Below are positions 27,585 through 34,015 of a DNA stretch of 64,000 bases, piece after piece; position 1 is the first letter of the stretch; each line of letters begins with the position of its first letter. Made by a program: the position numbers and the translations under genes. The notes below the pieces were generated by a model. It searched no databases. It was given only the letters and a program-made list of their open reading frames with translations, and was not told the DNA's origin. Origin of the DNA: Bacteroidales bacterium. Its GTDB lineage: Bacteria > Bacteroidota > Bacteroidia > Bacteroidales > F082. The stretch is taken from NCBI GenBank assembly GCA_023229245.1, contig JALNZU010000010.1, forward strand, positions 1 to 64,000. Direction: 5' to 3'.

Positions 27585-29003
27585 ATGGTATTTAGCAGCA
27601 GTCTGTTTGTATTGTATTTTTTGCCTGCTTTCCTATTAGTCTATTATTTCTCTCCCCGACTGCTCAAAAACTATGTAGCTCTTTTATTCAGTTTATTTTT
27701 TTATGCCTGGGGTGCTCCCGATTTTATTTTTATAGTAGTGGGCAGCATCATCATCGATTTTTACTTAGTAAAATGGATGCATAGGGCTGTAGGTAACACC
27801 AAACGCCTGCTCACTGGCATGAGCATACTTTTAAATGTGGGTCTGTTGCTTTATTTTAAATATGCCAATTTTTTTGTCGAGAATCTCGATAGCTTGTTTC
27901 ATGTTTTGGGAAGAGACTCGATACGCTGGACTCATGTAGCTTTACCTATTGGAATTTCTTTTTTCACTTTTCAGAAGATGACTTATGCGGTAGATGTGTA
28001 CAGACGAATTCATCCTCCGCTCAAGACTGTCGCCGATCTGGCCCTGTATATTCTAATGTTTCCACAGCTTATAGCCGGTCCTATTGTTCGCTTTAATGAG
28101 ATAGCCCACCAAATCAACGACAGGCAGTATAATGAAACTACCGACAATCGTCTGATAGGTTTTTTTCGTTTTTCGTTAGGGTTAGCTCGAAAGGTATTAA
28201 TAGCCAATCCACTTGGTGCATATGCCGATAGTGTTTTTGCTGTGGATGCCTCAGCTGTGGGAACGGCGTTTTTGTGGATAGGAATTTTAGCATATGCATT
28301 TCAGATTTATTACGATTTTGCCGGCTATTCAGATATGGCCATTGGTTTAGGTCTTATGATAGGATTCGATTTTCCGGAGAACTTCAACAACCCATATATC
28401 TCGCAGAATATCTCTGAATTCTGGCGTCGGTGGCATATGACGCTTGGACGCTGGATGCGCGACTATTTATATATTCCCCTTGGTGGTAACCGGGTTTCCA
28501 CCCGGCGAATGTATTTTAATCTATGGTTAGTATTCCTGATTTCAGGCTTATGGCATGGTGCCGCATGGAACTTTGTTATCTGGGGCGCTTTTCATGGCTT
28601 TTTCCTGATAGCCGACCGCATATTCCTGCTTAATTTGTATAAACGTATCGGAAAATTACCCAGCGTTATCATCACCTTTCTGATCACTTTGATCGGATGG
28701 GTGTTGTTCAGGTCAGAATCAATGGAGCAGGTCTGGCATTATACTCAGGGCATGTTCCGGTTTACCTCAGGAGATACGATTTTTGTTAGTCGTGAAATAT
28801 GGATGACAATGGCATTTGCTGCCGTATTCTCATTCTGGGCTTATTTTCCTGCCGTTGAACAATGGCAAAAAAAACTGCTATCAAAAGATCAAAGCTTTAA
28901 AAGCATGATGCTGATGAGCCTTACAGCTATTATTCTATTGATACTTAGCTTAGGTTCAATTACTTCTTCGGGATTTAACCCCTTCATTTATTTCAGATTT
29001 TAA
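27585..29003 (+). CDS. MBOAT family O-acyltransferase (AlgI/DltB-like)
   Basis: This 472-residue polytopic inner-membrane protein moves acyl (usually acetyl) groups across the membrane for modification of an exported polysaccharide. MBOAT signatures: ALPIGISFFTFQKMTYAVDVYR, FPQLIAGPIVRF, NFNNPYISQNISEFWRRWHMTLGRWMRDYLYIPLGGNR, and the catalytic-His segment LVFLISGLWHGAAWNFVIWGAFHG. It is translationally coupled (TAATG) to the next gene, the usual two-gene AlgI-AlgJ/X arrangement. No glycosyltransferases are nearby, so the target polymer is unknown. Confidence 0.9.
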   Translation: MVFSSSLFVLYFLPAFLLVYYFSPRLLKNYVALLFSLFFYAWGAPDFIFIVVGSIIIDFYLVKWMHRAVGNTKRLLTGMSILLNVGLLLYFKYANFFVENLDSLFHVLGRDSIRWTHVALPIGISFFTFQKMTYAVDVYRRIHPPLKTVADLALYILMFPQLIAGPIVRFNEIAHQINDRQYNETTDNRLIGFFRFSLGLARKVLIANPLGAYADSVFAVDASAVGTAFLWIGILAYAFQIYYDFAGYSDMAIGLGLMIGFDFPENFNNPYISQNISEFWRRWHMTLGRWMRDYLYIPLGGNRVSTRRMYFNLWLVFLISGLWHGAAWNFVIWGAFHGFFLIADRIFLLNLYKRIGKLPSVIITFLITLIGWVLFRSESMEQVWHYTQGMFRFTSGDTIFVSREIWMTMAFAAVFSFWAYFPAVEQWQKKLLSKDQSFKSMMLMSLTAIILLILSLGSITSSGFNPFIYFRF

Positions 29004-30301
29004 TGCAATTCCTAATCAAAAAACTGGTTTTCGCAAGTCTGATGCTCATAATGCTGCTTCCCGTCTTACAGCAGCAGACAAACTTTATCTCGGTTGATCC
29101 ATTAAAAGGTTCATTTGAAGAGACTGTATGTCCGCAACTAAGTTTCCAAACTTATTTAAGCGGTGATTTTCAGGATGTCATGAACAAATATATAGAGCAG
29201 CATATCGGGTTTCGCCCTTGGTTGGTCAGGGTTTATAATCAGTTTCGGTTTTCATTATTTGGCCAGACAAATGCCAAAAATGTGGTAGTTGGCAAACAAG
29301 GATATTTGTTCGAGCAGTCGTATATTGATGCACTGTTTGGTCTTGATTATGTTGGAGATGAAAAGCTACACAATGATATAGAAAAGACTATCGCGATTGC
29401 TGAATGGTTAGATGATCACAATAAACATCTTTTTATCGTATTAGCTCCGGGTAAAGCTAATTTTTTTCCGGACTATGTCCCCAACTCAAAATATAGGCGT
29501 GATAAGCTTCGAAATACAGACGAATATTATACCCTGCTCAATGATGCGAAGATACCTGCTATTCATTGCAATCCATGGTTTTTATCCATAAAAGACACTA
29601 GTAGTTTTCCATTGTATCCAAAAAGCGGCATCCATTGGAGCTTTTACGGATTAGGGCTTGTTATGGATTCGGTGTTTAAAATGATCAACACATACACTCC
29701 TTTTCGGCTGCCGGATTTTCATTTAGAAAATTTAGTGTTATCGGATTCATTACTTGCTCCCGATCAGGATATCTGGGAAGGGATGAATTTAATCTGCTTT
29801 CCAAATGACTATCCTATGTGCTATCCCGATTTCATATACGACAAAAAACCATCCGACAGCCTTCCCCGGGTAGCTACTATAGCAGACAGCTATTACTGGC
29901 AGTGGTTTGGATTAGCCAATGTGTTACGAAGTTTTAAGTCGAACGAGTTTTGGTACTACAATGCCCAACTCATAGAAGCCGGAACAGGTATTCAACGCGA
30001 TAGAAAAGATGTGGATCTTTTATTAGAAATAGTTGAGACAGATATATTTGTGATCCTTCAGACTGATGCCAATATGGATCGTTTTTCTTTCGGGTTTATT
30101 GATGATGCGTATCGTTTATTGATAGAGACACCGGCAGACACACTCAAACGGATGTTAGAAATACGAAACATTGCACAGCGCATCAAACAAAGTCCATCAT
30201 ATATGGAGTTGATCCATGAAAAGGCGGTAGCTCGGGATATGTCAGACCTTGATATGTTATTGTTGGATGCAGCCTGGCTCTACGAACGTGAAAAAAACTG
30301 A
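29003..30301 (+). CDS. AlgJ/AlgX-like SGNH acetyltransferase partner
   Basis: This 432-residue protein has an N-terminal membrane anchor or signal (residues 5-22) and a periplasmic AlgX/AlgJ-type SGNH domain. Visible elements are NVVVGKQGYLFEQSYIDALFG, FIVLAPGKANFFPDYVP, the acid-His block YPKSGIHWSFYGLGL, and ATIADSYYWQWF, which carries the candidate nucleophile Ser. It would receive acetyl groups from the MBOAT protein encoded just upstream and transfer them to a glycan. The family is clear from context plus motifs; the substrate is not known. Confidence 0.82.
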   Translation: MQFLIKKLVFASLMLIMLLPVLQQQTNFISVDPLKGSFEETVCPQLSFQTYLSGDFQDVMNKYIEQHIGFRPWLVRVYNQFRFSLFGQTNAKNVVVGKQGYLFEQSYIDALFGLDYVGDEKLHNDIEKTIAIAEWLDDHNKHLFIVLAPGKANFFPDYVPNSKYRRDKLRNTDEYYTLLNDAKIPAIHCNPWFLSIKDTSSFPLYPKSGIHWSFYGLGLVMDSVFKMINTYTPFRLPDFHLENLVLSDSLLAPDQDIWEGMNLICFPNDYPMCYPDFIYDKKPSDSLPRVATIADSYYWQWFGLANVLRSFKSNEFWYYNAQLIEAGTGIQRDRKDVDLLLEIVETDIFVILQTDANMDRFSFGFIDDAYRLLIETPADTLKRMLEIRNIAQRIKQSPSYMELIHEKAVARDMSDLDMLLLDAAWLYEREKN

Positions 30302-30351
30302 TAAAAAAAACAAAGGACTATTTACCATGAGATATAGGGAGATACTCACTG

Positions 30352-31068
30352 TCACCCATTCTTTTCAGTTTCCACTTTGAGCATAAAACCATGTCCATGT
30401 ATATTTACTATTGCCACTTGCGGATCATTTTTCAGATATTTACGTAAGCGACTGATAAACACGTCCATGCTACGACTTATAAAATAATCTGTTGATCCCC
30501 AGATAGCATTTTGTGCCAATTCCCTTTCTACAGGCTGATTCATGTTTTCACATAACAATTGGAGCAACGCATTTTCCTTACGCGTAAGAGGTTGTATTCC
30601 ATCAGCCGAATGCAACTCCATTTCTTTTAGATTAAAAGTGAAACTGCCAATGTTATAGTATCTGCGCAAATCAGTCATTTCTTCTTTATACCTTAAAGAG
30701 CATCTGCGCAATATAGCTTTGATACGTACGTGCAGCTCTTCGCTATTGAAAGGTTTGACAATATAATCGTCGCATCCTGTTTTAAATCCTTTTAACCGAT
30801 CTTCTTTTTGCGATTTAGCCGTTAAAAAAATAATAGGGATCAATTCATTCTGGTTGCGGATTGCAGTTGCTAATTCAAACCCATCCATTTTTGGGAGCAT
30901 GATATCCAGAATACATAAATCGAATTTTGACGATCGAAATACCTTCAAACCCGATTCCCCATCCGAAACACTGGTCACATCATATTTCAATATCTCTAAA
31001 TAATCTTTTAAGACCATCTGCAAATTTGGATCATCCTCGACTAACAACAGTTTAAATGGCGTATTCAT
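30352..31068 (-). CDS. OmpR/PhoB-type response regulator
   Basis: This 238-residue regulator has a receiver domain at residues 5-120: acidic pocket LVEDDPN, phosphoacceptor Asp in LCILDIMLPKMDGFE (about residue 54), conserved Thr/Ser FLTAKS and Lys IVKPF. A winged-helix DNA-binding domain follows (about 140-236, RSMDVFISRLRKYLKNDPQVAIVNIHGHGFML). It lies 4 bp downstream of the histidine kinase gene and forms a cognate pair. The layout resembles RprXY-type Bacteroidota pairs, but I do not assign that name. Confidence 0.92.
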   Translation of the reverse strand: MNTPFKLLLVEDDPNLQMVLKDYLEILKYDVTSVSDGESGLKVFRSSKFDLCILDIMLPKMDGFELATAIRNQNELIPIIFLTAKSQKEDRLKGFKTGCDDYIVKPFNSEELHVRIKAILRRCSLRYKEEMTDLRRYYNIGSFTFNLKEMELHSADGIQPLTRKENALLQLLCENMNQPVERELAQNAIWGSTDYFISRSMDVFISRLRKYLKNDPQVAIVNIHGHGFMLKVETEKNG

Positions 31069-31072
31069 GGTA

Positions 31073-32359
31073 TTAATGTTGAAGAACAGCCTTTTCAGCA
31101 GGTAAAATTAACGTAAATTTAGTTACTTTTCCCGGAACACTTTCCACTTCAATTTTTCCTCCATGGGCTTCCATTATTTTATGTACATAAAAAAGACCTA
31201 TCCCAAATCCTTTGACATCATGCCTATCGCCAGTTGAGACCCTGTAGAGATTCTTGAAAATATGTTTTTGATCTTCTTTGGAAATGCCTATTCCCTGATC
31301 TTGTATTCTTAGATATAAGTTGCCCGATTCCTTCCATGTACGTATGGTGATCAACAGTTTGTCAGGTGAATATTTGATGGCATTGTCCAATAGATTTCCT
31401 ATTGCATGTATCATCAGATTGGGATCTATCCACAGCATTGGGTCTTGCGCATTTAGTTCCAAATGTATGGTGCCATCTCTATCTTTGATCCTAAGCTGAA
31501 ACATCTCAAGAGCTTCTTTGACAAGCTCATGCAGATCGGTATGTTTTAAGCTCAGGCTCACTGATCCTTTTTCGAGCATAGCACTTTGCAGCACTTGTTC
31601 GGCTTGTTTCTGCAAGCGCTGGTTTTCGTTTAATATAATATGAGTGTATCTAATAGTTTTATACGGATCGGAGTTTACCTCCTCACGCAACAACATCTCG
31701 GCGGCAATTGAAATAGTTGCAATGGGTGTTTTAAACTCATGCGTCATATTATTGATAAAGTCAGATTTGATCTCCGAAATCCGCTTCTGCCTCCATGCGG
31801 CACGCACCGTATAGTAAAAGCTTAGCATCACAGCCAACGTAAACAAGGCCGACAAAAGCAACCACCAAAAGAATCCTCTCCAGATTGAACCCTTTTTAGA
31901 AGGGAAAAACAAGCTTAAATAATGATCATCGCTTTCTGTAACAGACACAAGGCTTTGTTGAAATGGTGAGAACATTAGTTCATGCGTAAGTTGTGTGATA
32001 TTACCAGTAATCAGTAATGCATCAACACGGTCATATACAGCATATTGGTATCCTTGAGCTATCTTCAGACAGCCCAACTCAACCCGTAACAACGAATCAA
32101 GCAACCGAATACCACTTATTTCTGATACATCTACTTGCTCTGTATGTTCCTTATTATACTTATTCGGATCGTTGTCCAATTCCCGCCCACTATCAAGCAA
32201 ACGATTTACTACACTCTTCATGGCTAAATCAACTTTGGCCGAAAACTGTTCTTCCCGTAGTTGCAAAGCATGCTGTATCCAGTAAAGCTGTATGCCGATT
32301 ACGCCCAACAAAGAAAAGGCCGCAAGAACTATTATCCACCTAAAACGCTTTTGTTTCAT
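31073..32359 (-). CDS. Sensor histidine kinase
   Basis: This 428-residue inner-membrane kinase has one N-terminal helix (residues 8-28), a periplasmic sensor of about 130 residues with no recognised domain, and a second helix (about 164-184). The HisKA phosphoacceptor is NNMTHEFKTPIATISIAAEML. The HATPase domain has the N box GNLLDNAIKYSP, G1 DQGIGIS and G2 KGFGIGLFYVHKIMEAHGG. It partners the regulator downstream. Its upstream side faces the 14-bp inverted repeat and the small exported Cys/Lys-rich protein, which is a candidate target. Confidence 0.92.
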   Translation of the reverse strand: MKQKRFRWIIVLAAFSLLGVIGIQLYWIQHALQLREEQFSAKVDLAMKSVVNRLLDSGRELDNDPNKYNKEHTEQVDVSEISGIRLLDSLLRVELGCLKIAQGYQYAVYDRVDALLITGNITQLTHELMFSPFQQSLVSVTESDDHYLSLFFPSKKGSIWRGFFWWLLLSALFTLAVMLSFYYTVRAAWRQKRISEIKSDFINNMTHEFKTPIATISIAAEMLLREEVNSDPYKTIRYTHIILNENQRLQKQAEQVLQSAMLEKGSVSLSLKHTDLHELVKEALEMFQLRIKDRDGTIHLELNAQDPMLWIDPNLMIHAIGNLLDNAIKYSPDKLLITIRTWKESGNLYLRIQDQGIGISKEDQKHIFKNLYRVSTGDRHDVKGFGIGLFYVHKIMEAHGGKIEVESVPGKVTKFTLILPAEKAVLQH

Positions 32360-32702
32360 CTGTTTGCTTGATATTTAATATGCTAAGGTAATTCCAAAAT
32401 TTTGAACTGCCGAAATTCCTCTGATTTTCTACACACTCTCTGAATCATATGCTACAGGCTGATTTGAATTAAAAAAATATACGTCCACCTCATATCTAAC
32501 CGGTTTTCACCACAAAACTATACAAAGCTATCGCTTTAAATACTTATTCAAAAATCTTATTTAGCTTCATCCTACCAGTAAAACCAACCAAGTATCTTTA
32601 CCGAATAAAAAATGACAGTTCATACATTTTGCATTTACCGTATTGTTTTTAACATTGTTTCTTAGGACTATCACAAATTTTTGTAGAAAAAACCCGCTCT
32701 TT
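32360..32702. other. Gene-free stretch upstream of the histidine kinase
   Basis: This AT-rich stretch between the divergent kinase gene and the inverted repeat has no ORF or RNA gene that I recognise. It should hold the kinase promoter, but no exact TAnnTTTG was found in the right place. Confidence 0.4.
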
Positions 32703-32747
32703 TAACTTTTTGTTAACTGTAATTAACGAACAATTAACAAAAAGTTA
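32703..32747. promoter_or_regulatory. Perfect 14-bp inverted repeat, candidate operator
   Basis: TAACTTTTTGTTAA (32703-32716) and its exact reverse complement (32734-32747) are separated by 17 bp. The right arm ends 13 bp before the TACTTTTG element at 32761, so a bound protein would cover the -33 region of the promoter for the small exported protein. The arms are not followed by a T-tract, so a transcription terminator is less likely. The binding protein is unknown; the two-component regulator encoded just across the divergent region is one candidate. Confidence 0.55.
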
Positions 32748-32760
32748 CTATTCCATGAGG

Positions 32761-32768
32761 TACTTTTG
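32761..32768 (+). promoter_or_regulatory. Promoter -7 element TACTTTTG for the small exported protein
   Basis: This exact TAnnTTTG match lies 29 bp upstream of the ATG at 32798. A -33 TTTG is missing and the inverted repeat lies there instead, which fits an activator-dependent promoter. Confidence 0.55.
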
Positions 32769-32797
32769 GCAAGTCAAACATATTTAAACATCTATTT

Positions 32798-33040
32798 ATG
32801 AAAAAGATCATTCTCATTCTAGCCATTTTTGCTTTTACAGGCACTGGCATTGCTTATGCCTACACCACTGTTACAAACTCTATTAAAACAGAAGTAGTAC
32901 CTACTGACGACAACAAAAAGAAAGAAGAGACTAAAAAATCTGATAAAAAAACCAAGAGCTCTTGCTGCAGCAGTAAAGCTGAGCGTTCAGACAAAGCAAA
33001 TTGCGATGAAGAAGCAAAATGCGATGAGAAAAAAGACTAA
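32798..33040 (+). CDS. Small exported Cys/Lys/Asp-rich protein, function unknown
   Basis: This 80-residue protein has an N-terminal hydrophobic signal (MKKIILILAIFAFTGTGIAYAY) followed by a highly charged mature part full of Lys, Asp and Glu. Four Cys occur there (SSCCSS, KANCDE, AKCDE). No domain is recognised. Clustered cysteines plus acidic residues would suit metal binding or redox buffering in the periplasm, but that is speculation. The gene has its own promoter, a perfect inverted repeat in front, and its own terminator, so it is a tightly controlled single-gene unit next to a two-component system. Confidence 0.75.
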   Translation: MKKIILILAIFAFTGTGIAYAYTTVTNSIKTEVVPTDDNKKKEETKKSDKKTKSSCCSSKAERSDKANCDEEAKCDEKKD

Positions 33041-33106
33041 AACAAAGAAACTTAACTCATAAAAAACAACATACTTACCTTAACGTTTTGTTTTAATTTG
33101 GTTTGG

Positions 33107-33138
33107 GCCTTCCGATGTGAATCGGAGGGCTTTTTTTT
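33107..33138 (+). terminator. Intrinsic terminator after the small exported protein
   Basis: A 10-bp stem (33107-33116 with 33121-33130, one T-G wobble) with loop GTGA is followed by a run of nine Ts. The OsmC promoter begins 6 bp further on. Confidence 0.85.
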
Positions 33139-33143
33139 TAACC

Positions 33144-33151
33144 TACTTTTG
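33144..33151 (+). promoter_or_regulatory. Promoter -7 element TACTTTTG for osmC-thioesterase
   Basis: This exact TAnnTTTG match ends 16 bp before the ATG at 33168. The predicted leader is only about 10 nt, so the mRNA would be close to leaderless. Confidence 0.5.
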
Positions 33152-33167
33152 TATAAAATATTTATTT

Positions 33168-33575
33168 ATGGCAAACTTCAAAGTCGTTTATCTGCGTGAT
33201 CTCAGAACCGAAATGACGCATCTGGCTTCCGGCACTACAATTCTTACCGATGCACCTGTTGATAATAAAGGAAAAGGTGAAGTATTCTCGCCAACCGATC
33301 TGGCAGCATCATCATTGGCAGGATGTATGTTGACCATCATGGGTATTGCAGCACAAGAACAAGGATTTAGTATTGATGGAGCCACAGCACATGTGACAAA
33401 AATCATGAACAGCAACCCAAGGAGGATAGGTGAAATACATATTGATCTGGTTTTCACACAATCGTTTACCGATCAACAAAAGAGGCTTCTGAAACATATC
33501 TCCAAAACCTGTCCGGTAGCACTAAGCCTGCATCCCGATCTCAAACAAATTGTTCATCTGAATTTTGAAAACTGA
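33168..33575 (+). CDS. OsmC/YhfA-family redox protein
   Basis: I start at ATG 33168 (MANFKVVYLRDL); an upstream frame start at 33117 lies inside the terminator hairpin. This 135-residue cytoplasmic protein of the OsmC fold has FSPTDLAASSLAGCMLTIMGIAA, with one redox Cys on the helix, and KHISKTCPVALSLHPDL, with the second Cys. This is the pair used by OsmC-type peroxidases to reduce organic hydroperoxides. It is followed after 16 bp by a hot-dog thioesterase, probably in one transcript. Confidence 0.88.
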   Translation: MANFKVVYLRDLRTEMTHLASGTTILTDAPVDNKGKGEVFSPTDLAASSLAGCMLTIMGIAAQEQGFSIDGATAHVTKIMNSNPRRIGEIHIDLVFTQSFTDQQKRLLKHISKTCPVALSLHPDLKQIVHLNFEN

Positions 33576-33591
33576 TTTTCATATCAATCGT

Positions 33592-33978
33592 ATGGAACAC
33601 TCATTACAAACCGGACTGCGATTAAAGAAAAAGCTCGTTGTAACCAACAGCCATACTGCTACTGCTTATGGGTCTGGAACTTTGGATGTGTTTGCCACAC
33701 CCGCCATGATCGCCTTGATGGAACAAACCGCCATGCTGAGTGTGGAAGACAGTTTACCCCATAACCTTACCACAGTAGGTACGGAAATTTGTGTGCAGCA
33801 CCTAAGACCTTCCGCACTAAACAGCAAGCTGTATTGCGAGAGCTTACTTACTGAAATCAATGGACGCGAACTGAATTTTGAGGTGAAAGTATGGAATAAG
33901 GATCATATAGTAGGCAAAGGAACGCATACAAGATTTATTGTTGATATAGAACGCTTTATGGCAAAAATTGAGCATTAA
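33592..33978 (+). CDS. Hot-dog thioesterase, FlK-like
   Basis: I start at 33592 (MEHSLQTGLRL). This protein of about 128 residues is a single hot-dog domain. The residue pattern of the FlK-type acyl-CoA thioesterases is visible: Thr in ATPAMIALMEQTAM, Glu in the same helix, and His in ICVQHLRPS. The substrate is unknown; the family name does not imply fluoroacetate resistance here. It is probably co-transcribed with the OsmC gene. Confidence 0.75.
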   Translation: MEHSLQTGLRLKKKLVVTNSHTATAYGSGTLDVFATPAMIALMEQTAMLSVEDSLPHNLTTVGTEICVQHLRPSALNSKLYCESLLTEINGRELNFEVKVWNKDHIVGKGTHTRFIVDIERFMAKIEH

Positions 33979-34015
33979 TAGCAGGATCATTTTTAGCAGA
34001 GCCTTCCACCTTACC

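Noticed and set aside
30302..30351. Terminator between the AlgJ-like gene and the response regulator
   Set aside because: The 50-bp convergent gap has an A-rich tract but no hairpin that I could pair.
33592..33978. Fluoroacetyl-CoA thioesterase (self-resistance)
   Set aside because: The fold is FlK-like, but nothing nearby relates to fluoroacetate; the specific function is not supported.
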